Part shown: positions 29,706 through 40,126 of the stretch, one piece after another
Position numbering within the stretch: the first letter of the stretch is position 1
How the letters are laid out: each line of letters opens with the position of its first letter
Translations under genes and position numbers: made by a program
Notes under the pieces: generated by a model
Told to the model about the DNA's origin: nothing
Database searches by the model: none
Seen by the model: the letters and a program-made list of their open reading frames with translations, nothing else
NCBI GenBank assembly: GCA_030248215.1
Contig: JASANG010003331.1
Location: forward strand, 62,001-126,000
DNA length: 64,000 bases
Source of the DNA: Enoplolaimus lenunculus
Lineage: Eukaryota; Nematoda; Enoplea; Enoplida; Thoracostomopsidae
Direction: 5' to 3'

Positions 29706-30094
29706 TGGTGCTATACTTTTGGTTGTTTGCTGACGTCCAGCGCCGTCCGTCGCCGTCCTTCACCGTACGTCCTTGTGCGTCGCCGTCCGTCCCGTACGTC
29801 GCCGTCCGTCGCCGTGCTTCGCCGTCCGTCACCGTATGTCCCTGTGCGTCGCCGTCCGTCACCATACGTCCCTTTGCGTCGCCGTCCGTCACCATACGTC
29901 CCTGTGCGTCGCCGTCCGTCACCATACGTCCCTTTGCGTCGCCGTCCGTCACCATACGTCCCTTTGCGTCGCCGTCCGTCACCATACGTCCTTGTGCGTC
30001 GCCGTCCGTCACCGTGCGGTATCGTGCATGAATTACTAACGTACGATAACGTATAGTGACGAACGACACCGCACGACAAGTATAGGCGCCACCG
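29706..30094. mobile_element. CGTC-rich foldback element with 30-bp array
   Basis: Ends TGGTGCTATACTTTTGG and ACAAGTATAGGCGCCACC are inverted. Between about 29779 and 30015 lie seven to eight units of 30 bp (GTCGCCGTCCGTCACCATAC plus GTCCCTTTGC). Near 30017 GGTATCGTGCATGAATTACT marks the family's central palindrome. All six reading frames stay open because the 30-bp unit is a multiple of three; none is a gene. Confidence 0.8.
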
Positions 30095-30584
30095 TTAGGT
30101 TTAGATTTTCTTTTAAGGTAACGGTTAGGCTTAACATTTTAGATTTACGTTAGGTATAGGATTAGGCTTAGGCTTAAACTTGTTTGGGAAAAGTGTATTA
30201 AGCACCCCTATTCGAGATATTTTTTTAGCAAAATTTCGTAAGTTAAATCTTGAAAAAAATATTGCATGCTTACTTCGCGGATCACAATTAAAGTGTACCC
30301 CCCAAAATATAAATTAAAGTCAACCCTAAAATACCAAATCAATTTCTCGGTCCCGTATGCAATCAATTCAAGTCCCACCGTTTTGGTATCAATTAAAGTG
30401 TCTCCTTGAGGGGGAACCTAATTGCTCCGAGTTCGCGGCGACTTCATTCGCTCCGTTTTCACATTTTTAAATTCTGCCGGATTTTATCAAAGTATCCGGT
30501 TTCAGCAACCAGTTGCTTCCAATTAATAAACAAATGATTAATGTTACATCACTAATTACTTACCAAGAGTCGATGATCGCTCTA
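30095..30584. other. Unannotated DNA
   Basis: Starts with TTAGGTTTAGATTTTC and AGGATTAGGCTTAGGC, a few degenerate TTAGGC-like units without element ends. Nothing else recognised. Confidence 0.35.
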
Positions 30585-30690
30585 TAACAAGAGTGTGCAA
30601 CTACCGAAATATGTATGGTCCAAAATGTACCACCGGGAGTTGCATTTTTGGCCGACCCCCTTATTTAGAGGATGGGTAGTTGATGTTTGA
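30585..30690. mobile_element. Partial AAGAGTGTGCAACT-family MITE
   Basis: ACAAGAGTGTGCAACTACC, GGTCCAAAATGTACCACCGG and CCCCCTTATTTAGAGGATGG are the left part of the family seen whole at 6450; the right part is absent. Confidence 0.6.
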
Positions 30691-31192
30691 AACGCAGAAT
30701 GCACATGCGTTTCAAATTATAAACAGAGCTGGTTTACAATTGCAATATTTCAACGAAAAATTGACAAACTTGACCGTTCGTTGTATTATCCTTTGTAGGT
30801 GGCCTATCCGCTCCTATCATCTATTTTAATTCCAAAGATTACATATCATGGTTCCGTGGCTTGAGAGCGCTAGGAGGGGCATTTAGTGCCCCGTGACAAA
30901 TTTTGATTTTCCCTAAAATTTTTAACGGCAATAGCACCCCCATTATGGGAAGCCATATAAAGCCGACGGTGGCAGTTCCGGAAATTTCTGGGGGGGGGGT
31001 GGCAAAAAACTTTGCGAGCGAGAGACGCAGAACGCCATTTTAGTGTTTCTAACCTTAATACAAACTCTTGGTTTTGATTCTTGTTTCTGGGGCCTTATCC
31101 AGCTGCCCTGCTTGCATTCGCCGCCGAAACGCGGATCCCAAGATCCGCTTCGGTTCTCGATCCAGTGTGATCGCGCAAAATAAAACTTTGAC
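30691..31192. other. Unannotated DNA with the GCGAGCGAGA motif
   Basis: About 31010-31080 carries TTTGCGAGCGAGAGACGCAG and AACGCCATTTTAGTG, the dispersed motif noted at 7100. No gene. Confidence 0.35.
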
Positions 31193-31352
31193 CAAACGGG
31201 GGCACGTTGCACGAAGTCCCTACGGAGGGAATTACGGGGCCTTACTCCCCCCAAAATTTGCCTTGTGCCCGCACAAATATAATCGGTTTAAAAGTAAACA
31301 ATTCACCAAAATTATTCGCTGCACCCCAAATATAATTTATGCGGACACTTCT
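31193..31352. mobile_element. GGGCGTCCGC-type MITE
   Basis: Contains TTACTCCCCCCAAAATTTGC, GGTTTAAAAGTAAACAATTC and AATTATTCGCTGCACCCC, ending AATTTATGCGGACAC. Same order as 14821. Confidence 0.6.
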
Positions 31353-31640
31353 CTGGCGACATTTTAGCTAATACTGATTGTTGCTAAAATTAACAATTTC
31401 AACATCATTTAACTACCGGATTTCGAGATTCGTTTCCGATTCCGGGATATATTTTAATCCTGGTCTGGTTGTTTTTCTACTTCTTTTCGTTTCCGGTTCC
31501 GGGAAATTTTGTTAATTTCCAGGTCCGGTATCATTTCTACATTTTTGCTGCCAATTATAAACTAGGATTTTCACACGGTCATAGGTCAGCCGCAACAATG
31601 TCGAATTTAGAAAATATGCAAAACATATTTCTCCACGGTA
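31353..31640. other. Unannotated DNA; weak CCGG-rich repeat
   Basis: CGTTTCCGATTCCGGG and TTTCCGGTTCCGGGAAATTT resemble the flanks of the 496 repeat family, but no boundaries are visible. Confidence 0.3.
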
Positions 31641-31801
31641 CAGGCCAGTAGCTAGTTCACCTGGCTAGAGTGGCTAAACGCTGTTCAGAAGGGACATACA
31701 AGGGTTTTCGTTGACTTTACAAGCAAGGTTGAATATTTTCTTGAGGGCAAAACGTTTCCAGGTTGCTGAACTCACATGGCTATCGCTTGCCTACGCACCC
31801 G
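31641..31801 (+). mobile_element. hAT-like MITE, GGCCCGTAGCC family
   Basis: CAGGCCAGTAGCTAGTTC to GCTTGCCTACGCACCCG. The middle is GGGACATACAAGGGTTTTCG and TACAAGCAAGGTTGAATATT. Diverged tips. Confidence 0.6.
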
Positions 31802-32185
31802 CGATAGCAATGGTCATCTTTCAACAACAGTATTTAAGCCATGACGTTGCAAACTGCAAGCAGCGGTTGCAAACTGCAACCAGCGGTTACACTTGTTAAT
31901 ATCACTCGTATTATGTTTATTTTTGGATATTTTATCTTTGTAAAATATGTGGTGGTTATATAAATGCCGAAACTATGTGTAAATATTTGGACAATTTCAA
32001 ACACTGCTGTCTTGTCGAGTCAAAATGGTCATAAAAACCTTGCAGACACCCTTGAAATGCCTTCAGGGTACGAACAAGCGCTCACTCAGACACTGTGCGC
32101 GTTTCAAAAGTTGCCCCCCGTAACGTTAGTGTGCATGCTGCGATTTGCAATATCGCGTTATACACATATTTGAAAATAAACGCAA
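31802..32185. other. Unannotated DNA
   Basis: A short direct repeat (TTGCAAACTGCAA...CAGCGGTT, twice) lies at 31844-31887. No gene. Confidence 0.35.
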
Positions 32186-32495
32186 TTATATGTAATGTAT
32201 GTATTTGTTTGTTTTTGGTCAATATATTTGCTATATATCGATATCTGTTGTTTATTATTACGTATTTACATTTATTTTTTTTATTTGTTCCATGTATATG
32301 TTATACATTAATATGCATTGTATATACACGCATACCTATATTTTATGTTTGTTTATTTTATCTATTTATATTATGTATATATACACATTATATATATATA
32401 TGTATATATAATATATTTATACATACATATAAATGTATCTATAAATATATACATACATATTAATATATATATACATATACATATATATCTTTATA
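32186..32495. repeat. AT-rich microsatellite region
   Basis: Dominated by TATATA, TACATA and TTTATTTT runs (for example TATATATATGTATATATAAT near 32393). The Tyr/Ile-rich reading frames are composition artefacts. Confidence 0.75.
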
Positions 32496-32980
32496 ACGAG
32501 ACTCCGACAGTGGCGCTGGTGACATTAATTAATATAAAATGTCGTTTTGTTGTTGCGCGTCGTTTGGCAATTTTGTAACATTAATAATTGCAACTGCGAT
32601 TGCAGTGAGGTGATAACAAGTTAATGGGCAAAACGAGAAACTACGAGTGTGTTTTGTTGCGTTTAAGCAAAAAATATTAGTACAAGCGTTTAAAAGCTTA
32701 GCTGTCATATCCAATTGACAATACACCCAAATAATAGTTAAACAGTAGTCGGAATGTGCTATTTTTATATCTGATTTGAAAATTTTTGGTTTAATATTTT
32801 GAGTGAAATAAAAAATTTACAAAGATTTTTGTAATATTTTGCAAAAACAATTGATTTGTTTTCGCTGCATTCAGCGTTTTGCACTGCAGTTTTATAATAT
32901 TTTCTTGGTTTCTATTTAAAATTGTTAATTTTTTGCCCGTAAATCTGACGGAACAATCTCGCAAACTTCGTATTAAGCCT

Positions 32981-33542
32981 GGTCAATGTTACTTTTAGGA
33001 CCGTAACAGTCAGGTTGTAACCGGATATGTGTTTCCGGTATACAGTCGGTGTCCGTTTATGTTATAGAAATAACGGATATTTTGATGTTTTTAAGTTCAA
33101 AATCAGTTATAACTCACACGTATATATCTCGCAATTTTTTTCTCACTGATATAATGCAATAATACGAAATGAAACAAAAATTACGAAATTCATCTAAAAT
33201 GTTCAAAATTTCGCTGGATCTGTCACTTTGTGTTGAAAATCTTACAAAGCGCGATGAATATTTGCACGCTTCAATTGTGTTAACAGAAAAATAAAACATT
33301 TTTGAAACCTTTATACTTCAATATCCGATTTCCGTTTTCGTCATTTCGATCACTATCCGTTTCCGTTACTTTTACTATCCGTGCTTACGTTACACAACGG
33401 TAACAATAAATTAAGCATTTTCCTAAACCTGAGCCTAAGCGTTTAAAAAAGTATTCTTAAGCAAAAAATGTAGTCTAGAATATAAACCTACTCTATTGCA
33501 GACACACCAGAAACCGCGACGACCCTAAAAGTAACATATGCC
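32981..33542 (-). mobile_element. GGCC/TTAGGC element, subfamily C, split by a hAT-like MITE
   Basis: GGTCAATGTTACTTTTAGGA on the left and CCTAAAAGTAACATATGCC on the right. The element at 33011-33399 sits inside the left subterminal block. Little of the array survives (CTAAACCTGAGCCTAAGCG). Confidence 0.72.
33011..33399. mobile_element. Nested hAT-like MITE (CAGGTTGTAACCGG)
   Basis: Left tip CAGGTTGTAACC; right tip TTACACAACG. Direct repeats GTAACAGT (33003-33010) and GTAACAAT (33400-33407) are a 7-of-8 target duplication within the host TTAGGC element. Subterminal TATCCGTTTCCG motifs occur at both ends. A fragment of the same kind is at 9428. Confidence 0.7.
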
Positions 33543-34202
33543 TCGACATTGGCATATGCGAATATAAAACTTCATTCAAGTTTAACTCTATTACCGAAAA
33601 TATATCACATTTCATCAGCGTTTGATTTGCATCGGTTGAAATGTTACAAGACCTATTATACCATTACATTACAGTTGAGTTCAATTGACTCATTTTGAAC
33701 GGAAACAACGTGTACAGCACCCGAAAATTCAAATGCAGTATTGTCACTTTTGCCTCTGGATTGAATGAATTGGCCGAATTCAGCAATTTTTGACCAGGGC
33801 GGCGGACGATGTATAACAATAGAAGCAAAATGCAATTTTAGTGCTAAATCTTTATACAAAATTGCAGTTTTGATAGCCAATTAGGAACCGAGGCCTTGCA
33901 TGCCCCTGTTTCGATTTGACATTGCTTAAATCTTATAATATTTTATAATATTTAGATTTAGACACAATTTCGATACAGCTTTCACTATGAATATCTATGA
34001 TAACAATGGTGTCTATTAAGTGTATATAACAATTTCATTTTATAATCTGAAAGAGTGGTTAGAATATACGAAGCCGACCATGTGTGGCTGTTTGCAATAG
34101 GTGTAAAATATTGATTTGAGGCTGTGAAAATGGAAATTGTGAAATTCAAATTTAAAATTGAAATTTCGTCTATCGCAAAATGTGTTAATTTACTTGTTTT
34201 GC
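33543..34202. other. Body of the duplication, no gene seen
   Basis: Contains GCAATTTTTGACCAGGGCGG and AGCAAAATGCAATTTTAGTG (the dispersed GCGAGCGAGA motif) but no recognised gene. The same text lies at 35926-36626. Confidence 0.4.
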
Positions 34203-34390
34203 AATATGCTGTATTTTTTACGGAAACGGCATGTTACTTTAGGCTGTCAGTTTGTGGTGGTCTGTAAAAAGTAGTTTACTTTAGACTAATTTTTTGCTTA
34301 AGCTTGAGCTTAAGTGAAGTTAGGTTAGGTTAGAAATACGCTTTTGAAGCTTCGGTTAAGGCTTACGAATACGTTAATCTCTGTTACGGC
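34203..34390 (+). mobile_element. Eroded copy of a subfamily C element
   Basis: Counterpart of the element at 36627-36829, but apparently with C residues missing throughout: GGCATG where the other copy has GGCCCATG, TTTTGAAGC for TTTTGCAACGC, GGCAAAAG for GGCCCTAAAAG. This looks like sequence-consensus damage and not ordinary decay. Confidence 0.6.
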
Positions 34391-35155
34391 AAAAGTAAAT
34401 TTGGTTTTAAAATATAATATTGAAAAAAGAATTAAATTTTTAATTTTATTTTTAAATTTATTTATATTTATTTTAATAAATAATATTTTATATATAAAAA
34501 TTTTTTTGTATATTAATTTTATTATAAAATGTAAATTATATAATAATAAATATAATTATATATATTTATAATAAATAAAATTTGTTAAATTTAAATATTA
34601 TAAAAATTAATAATTTAAAAAATGTTAATAATAATTATAAAATAATTTTGATAAAATTAATAAAATTATTTTTTTTTTATTTTTTTTAATTTTTTATTAT
34701 TATTAATTAAAAAAGTATATTTAATTTTTTGATTTTTTTAAAATATAATTAATAATAGTAAAATTTAATGAATAAATAAAAATGTATTTATAATTATAAA
34801 TTTTTATTATTTTATTTTATTTTTTTTGTTTAATATAGATTTATATTTTAATAATTTTTTTATATTTTTTTAAATTATATTAAAAATTTATATTTTTTTT
34901 GATAGTAAAAATAATATTTATAAAAAAATTATATTGTATAATTTAAAAATTTTTATTTTTTTAAAATATAATATTTATTTTTTGAATTTTAAAATTAAAT
35001 TTTTTATAATTTAATTTTTTTTATTTATTATATTAATTAAAAAAAATTTTTTATATATTTTTTAAAAATAAATATTTAAATTTTATATAAATTTTTATTT
35101 TTTAATTAAATTTTTTTTTTTTAAAAAATTAAATTTTAAAAAATTTTATTAGTGT
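34391..35155. other. 765 bp containing no cytosine, suspected artefact
   Basis: The + strand has no C and only about 20 G in 765 bases; the rest is A/T without a clear repeat unit. It joins the two copies of the 2.38-kb duplication, and C/G loss increases towards it from both sides. It is unlike any other AT-rich stretch in the window. Confidence 0.8.
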
Positions 35156-35388
35156 CATATTAATTGAAATACACAAATAATATTAAAGTAGTCGAATGTG
35201 CTATTTTTATATTGATTTGAAAATTTTTGGTTTATATTTTGAGTGAAATAAAAAATTTAAAAATATTTTTGAATATTTGAAAAAATTGATTTGTTTTCCT
35301 ATTGGTTTTGACTGAGTTTTATAATATTTTCTTGGTTTCATTAAAATTGTTAATTTTTTGCGTAAATCTAATCTCGAACTTCATTAGT

Positions 35389-35925
35389 GGTCAATGTTAC
35401 TTTTAGGATAAGTAGGTTGAGATGTGTTTCGGTATAAGTCGTGTCTTTTATGTTATAGAAAAATATTTTGATGTTTTTAAGTTCAAAATAGTTATAACTA
35501 CACGTATATATCTCGCAATTTTTTTCTCACTGATATAATGAATAATACGAAATGAAACAAAAATTACGAAATTCATCTAAAATGTTCAAAATTTCGCTGG
35601 ATCTGTCACTTTGTGTTGAAAATCTTACAAAGCGCGATGAATATTTGCACGCTTCAATTGTGTTAACAGAAAAATAAAACATTTTTGAAACTTTTATACT
35701 TCAATATCCGATTTCCGTTTTCGTCATTTCGATCACTATCCGTTTCCGTTACTTTTACTATCCGTGTTTACGTTACACAACGGTAACAATAAATTAAGCA
35801 TTTTCCTAAACCTGAGCCTAAGCGTTTAAAAAAGTATTCTTAAGCAAAAAATGTAGTCTAGAATATAAACCTACTCTATTGCAGACACACCAGAAACCGC
35901 GACGACCCTAAAAGTAACATATGCC
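35389..35925 (-). mobile_element. Duplicate of the split subfamily C element
   Basis: Second copy of 32981-33542, including the nested hAT-like MITE. The left part shows the same missing-base damage. It arose by duplication of the region, not by separate insertion. Confidence 0.7.
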
Positions 35926-36626
35926 TCGACGGCAGCATATGCGAATATGAAACTTCATTCAAGTTTAACTCTATTACCGAACATATATCACATTTCATCA
36001 GCGTTTGATTTGCATCGGTTGAAAAGTTACAAGACCTATTATACCATTACATTACAGTTGAGTTCAATTGACTCATTTTGAACGGAAACAACGTCTACAG
36101 CACCCACAAATTCAAATGCAGTATTGTCACTTTTGTCCCTGGATTGAATGAATTGGCCGAATTCAGCAATTTTTGACCAGGGTGGCGAACGATGTATAAC
36201 AATAAAAACTACTTCGCGAGCGAGAAGCAAAACGCAATTTTAGTGCTAAATCTTTATACAAAATTGCAGTTTTGATAGCCAATTAGGAACCGAGGCCTTG
36301 CATGCCCCTGTTTCGATTTGACATTGCTTAAATCTTATAATATTTTATAATATTTAGATTTAGACACAATTTCAATACCGCTTTCACTATGAATATCTAT
36401 GATAACAATGGTGTCTAAGTATATAACAATTTCATTTTATAATCTGAAAGAGTGGTTAGAATATACGAAGCCGACCATGTGTGGCTGTTTGCAATAGGTG
36501 TAAAATATTGATTTGAGGCTGTCAAAATGGAAATTGTGAAATTCAAATTTAAAATTGAAATTTCGTCTATCGCAAAATGTGTTAATTTACTTGTTTTGCA
36601 ATATGCTTATATTTTACGGTAAACAC

Positions 36627-36829
36627 GGCCCATGTTACTTTGAAGGCCGTCCCAGTTTGTGGTGGGTCTGTAAAAGAGTAGGCTTTACATTCTAGACTAC
36701 ATTTTTTGCTTAGGCTTAGACTTAAGCTGAAGCTTAGGCTTAGGCTTAGAAATACGCTTTTGCAACGCTTCGGTTAAGGCTTACGAATACGCTTAATCTC
36801 CTGTTACGGCCCTAAAAGTAACATTTGCC
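36627..36829 (+). mobile_element. GGCC/TTAGGC element, subfamily C
   Basis: GGCCCATGTTACTTTGAAGG to CCCTAAAAGTAACATTTGCC. Next to the tip are CCAGTTTGTGGTGGGTCTGT and AAAGAGTAGGCTTTACATTC; the array is CTTAGGCTTAGGCTTAG plus TTTTGCAACGC. The flanks GTAAACAC and GTACGGAT match at only 4 of 8. Confidence 0.78.
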
Positions 36830-36937
36830 GTACGGATAATACGTCACTCGATACCTTGTAATTCGCTACTTTGTCGGCTCAAAAATTCGACGCCCATCAA
36901 TAGATTTACGCTTAAGCTTAGAATTATGCTTTAAGAT

Positions 36938-37143
36938 ATTGAAACTGGTAACTGGTCATTTATGGATCAACCCGTTGCTCCAGTACTCCATCGCAGAATT
37001 TGCCGAGTTAGAAGATATAAGTAGGACATGTCATCGTTCTAGCGTTTCGTTTATTTGGGTATATTGCACACATTCAATGATTTTGTCAACTTGGCTTTAA
37101 ACGTTTGTACTATACTGAATGCATATTTTCTCGTGCTTACCCC
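36938..37143 (+). mobile_element. 5'-truncated copy of the CR1-like LINE (3' UTR)
   Basis: About 206 bp aligns with the sequence just after ORF2 of the LINE at 45205-49204, read on the opposite strand. Shared words are GGATCAACCC, CCATCGCAGAATTT, AGATATAAGTAGG, TATTGCACACATTCAATGAT and TTTTGTCAACTTGGC. Both similarities stop near CGTGCTT, which marks the family's approximate 3' end. Confidence 0.8.
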
Positions 37144-37173
37144 CGGGTGCTGCATTGTTTTTATCTGTACCAT

Positions 37174-37340
37174 TCACCATGTTACTTTTAAAGGGCGTCC
37201 AGGTTTCTGGTGGTTATATAATAGACTAAGTTTAAGTTCTAGTTACATTTTTTTGCTTAAGAACTCATTTTTACAACGCTTTGGCTTAGGCTTAGGAATA
37301 CGCTTAATCTACTGTTACGCCCCTTAAAGTAACATTGACC
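37174..37340 (+). mobile_element. GGCC/TTAGGC element, subfamily C
   Basis: TCACCATGTTACTTTTAAAGG to CTTAAAGTAACATTGACC. The flanks TGTACCAT and CGTACAAT match at 6 of 8. It carries the CCAGGTTTCTGG mini-hairpin; the array is reduced to about three units. Confidence 0.8.
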
Positions 37341-37417
37341 CGTACAATTAATAAACTGTTTTCTATATGCCGACTCGTTACGCAGTCGCTGGCAACAATA
37401 TTTACTTGAAGTTGAAC

Positions 37418-37574
37418 CAGGTTCGTAGCCAGAGCTCAACTTGCTAGGAGGGCCTAAGAATTTTTTAAAACGGGCAAACAATTGCATTCGTTGACTTATA
37501 AGCAAGGTTGAAAATTTTCTACGGGATCCAAAAATTTTCAAGGGGACGCTGAGCCCCCGTTGGCTAGTGGCCCG
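37418..37574 (+). mobile_element. hAT-like MITE, GGCCCGTAGCC family
   Basis: CAGGTTCGTAGCCAGAGCTC to TTGGCTAGTGGCCCG. The middle is ACTTATAAGCAAGGTTGAAA. The flanks AGTTGAAC and AGTTATAT share only the first four bases. Confidence 0.65.
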
Positions 37575-37791
37575 AGTTATATCCGTTGGGAATGAAGTCC
37601 TACTACAAACATCGGTGTTCAAAGCATGTATGATATCAGCATTCGAACTGATAGGCATTTGTTACTCAAGCGTACCTTGATTGGTTATCATCTGAATGAC
37701 TCGTTCAGTCTAACTGAGAGGTGTATTGATTGGACGTTTCTTATCAGTTGAATATTTTGCACGCTTCATTGGGTTCGACCAAAATTGTAAG

Positions 37792-37945
37792 GGCTGGTCG
37801 GAGCCAAGGGGGGTGGGGACAGGGGGACTTAGCCCCCTGGAAAAATTTTGGCCCCCCAGAAAATTTTTAATCTTGCTTGTAAGTCATTAATAAATCCTTG
37901 TATGGCCATCCTGAACGTTTTTAGTCCCACCTTGCAGCCGCCACC
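37792..37945 (-). mobile_element. hAT-like MITE, GGCCCGTAGCC family, reversed
   Basis: GGAGCCAAGGGGGGTGGGG on the left, then GACTTAGCCCCCTGGAAAAA and ATCTTGCTTGTAAGTCATTA. The right tip has been replaced by CCTTGCAGCCGCCACCTTGC. Confidence 0.55.
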
Positions 37946-38089
37946 TTGCAAGGGGGGGGGTTTAGGCCTAATCCGGCATTAATAATGTTTTTGTTTCACA
38001 TATTTTCGTTTTAATTGGTGTTAGGCTTTATAGATTCAGAACTTCATTGGACCGCGAGAAATCGTGCAGTCAATAATTTAGCCATGAGG

Positions 38090-38266
38090 GGCCCATGTTA
38101 CTTTTAACGCCGTCCCAGTGCCCGACGGATCTGTGAACGGAGTATGCTTGCGATGCCAGACTACATTTTTTGTTTATGTTTAGGCTTAGGAATACACTTT
38201 TGCAACGCTTAGGATTAGGAATACGCTTAGTCTATTTGTTACGGCCATAAAAGTAACACATTGGCG
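38090..38266 (+). mobile_element. GGCC/TTAGGC element, subfamily C
   Basis: GGCCCATGTTACTTTTAACG to CATAAAAGTAACACATTGGC. Only two or three TTAGG-like units. No clear target duplication. Confidence 0.72.
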
Positions 38267-38540
38267 GCTGTTAGTATACGCCATTAGTCGTTGGTATAAT
38301 GCTAATTTTACATTTGAGTTCTGAACGAATATCGGAAATTTTCTGGTTATGAATGGCGAAAGAACCAGTTTACCTGTGGGTTACAATTTAGGATGCATTA
38401 AAGTTTTTCGCCAATAACTAATGAGGACTTAAGTTTATACCGCGTGAAACGAAATTTTAGTTGATACCATGAGAAACAGACTGATCTGAGTTGTGGGAAA
38501 CTTGAGTTCAACCATTATTTCTATTCCAAAATAGTTAAAA

Positions 38541-38850
38541 CAGCCCCGTAGCCAGCTCACTTTGCTGGGGGAGGGGAGCTAAAACATTTTTCAGGAGGGG
38601 CATTTAAAGGTTTTCAATGACTTACAAGCAAAGTTGAAAATCTTCTAGGGGGCCAAAATTTTTCCAGGGGCGCTGAGCACGTCTGGCGCTTCCCCTGGTG
38701 GGTTACCGGCCCGAATAAAAATGTATAAGCTACTACTAAAAATTTTTCTGGAGGGGCATTTAAAGGTTTTCAATGACTTACAAGCAAAGTTGAAAATCTT
38801 CTAGGGGGTGCAAAAATTTTCCAGGAGGGAAGGGGAGGCCGAATGAAAAT
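38541..38850 (+). mobile_element. GGCCCGTAGCC-family MITE with partial tandem duplication
   Basis: A full copy (38541-38713: CAGCCCCGTAGCCAGCTC to GTTACCGGCCCG) is followed by a second copy lacking its left end (38738-38850). Both share GAGGGGCATTTAAAGGTTTT, CAATGACTTACAAGCAAAG and GTTGAAAATCTTCTAGGGGG, and both are followed by AAATGTATAAG. This indicates a local tandem duplication that included flanking DNA. Confidence 0.7.
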
Positions 38851-39012
38851 GTATAAGTTACTATTTGTATTTTTGAATTTTACATTTAATTCATCAGATT
38901 TTTTTGAAACCCCCTAAGGCTGGTCAAAGTTGGCTTTACTGTTAGGTTTGATGTATTCATGGGTTAATCAAGTAGTACTTATCATTATTGATAAGAATAC
39001 TTTGAACATAAA

Positions 39013-39355
39013 GAGTGCATAAATACTCTTTGCAACAGTATGCAACTGGGTATATTCTGTGTAGAAAAGAATGTATACGGCGCACGTTGCATATTTGGCC
39101 TAGGGGGTTAAAATTTTCAGAGACTGAAATTCGTATGCTGTTGTATATATTGAACCGTGGTCTGCCTGCATTTAAGTGAGGGGGTCAGGGCAAAAACAGG
39201 ACTGCTGGTACGCTGTTGTATATATTGAAACGTGGTCTGCCTGCATTTAAGTGAGGGGGTCAGGGCAAAAACAGGACTGCTGGTACATGTGGTACCACGG
39301 TCAACCTGGCAAGTTGCATACTCTTGTGATCATCCACTCTTGGTATAACCAATTA
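39013..39355. mobile_element. AAGAGTGTGCAACT-family MITE with internal duplication
   Basis: Left AAGAGTGCATAAATACTC and CAGTATGCAACTGGGTATAT; right CAAGTTGCATACTCTTGTG and ATCCACTCTTGGTATAACC. An internal segment of about 77 bp (ACGCTGTTGTATATATTGAA through GCAAAAACAGGACTGCTG) is present twice in tandem, nearly identical. Confidence 0.7.
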
Positions 39356-40126
39356 GAATTATTAAACGTAATACTTTAGCAATGTTCTGCTTATCATTAA
39401 GACAATGTAGGTTCGGTTGGTTCAGTTGACCGGTAGCGGTAAGTTGAAATAGTGTTCGGTTTGCTATGAACCGGATCAATATCGTCAACTATCACGGAAT
39501 ATGCGCTATATTCCTTTCGGAAATTTGTGGCAAACCGATGAACGTGGCTATTTTTTTGGAAAAATTTGGTGATTTCTGGAGGTCAGCAAATTTTGGTCCA
39601 GGTACTCAATAGAAATATGCTTAAAATTAAGTAAAACTGTTGCCGAATTAAGTGTCAGTTTTTATTTACTATGGTGCTTTGGAAGGTTTGCTTAGTTTTA
39701 AGCAAACACAAAATTTTAGATTTACATAATTGATCAGCAAATGATAACAGTAGTTTTTCGTATTTATGTTATTTCAGCAAAGATTTACTCAATATTTAGG
39801 AGATACTTAAACTTAAAATATTAAGTTAGTGAAATATAAAGTTTGTTGGTTATGCACCTAAATAGAACGATACTCCTTTTCGGGGGTACGTCTAGCCCCC
39901 TTAGCCGGATTTGGTGCACTGCTAAGAAAATTTTTTTGACGCCTCAATAGTAAATTTGAGTAAGTTTAATGTCATCTTTTTCTTATTTTATCAATTTAAT
40001 CAACCCGTATTAAAATTTTGACAGCAGTTTAGAAAATTGAAAAAGTTTCGAAATTTAATTTCCCTTTGCCCCTGTTTTCCAAAACAAAATTGGAAAAAAA
40101 TTGTGTCGTCATTATCAACATAGTCA
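39356..40126. other. Unannotated DNA
   Basis: No gene or family repeat recognised. Locally AT-rich. Confidence 0.35.

Larger units (their letters stand above)
32706..34390. repeat. 2.38-kb-spaced direct duplication, left copy
   Basis: From about 32706 to 34390 this matches 35156-36829 in the same orientation with a constant offset of 2383-2384 bp. The clean part (33110-34200) differs only by scattered substitutions and small indels, including 20-odd bp missing near 33822. The last roughly 190 bp (34203-34390) appears to have lost many C residues relative to the right copy. Confidence 0.85.
35156..36829. repeat. 2.38-kb-spaced direct duplication, right copy
   Basis: Matches 32706-34390. Its first roughly 320 bp (35156-35480) is degraded by scattered missing C/G bases relative to the left copy (AATTGAAATACACAAAT for AATTGACAATACACCCAAAT). 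The remainder is clean and includes the intact subfamily C element at 36627. Confidence 0.85.

Noticed and set aside
29779-30015. CRISPR-like array (30-bp repeats)
   Set aside because: The units are contiguous with no spacers, the DNA is eukaryotic, and the block lies between foldback ends.
34391-35155. Mitochondrial DNA insertion or natural AT satellite
   Set aside because: There is no coding or rRNA/tRNA signature and no repeat unit, and the graded C/G loss in both neighbours points to a consensus problem.
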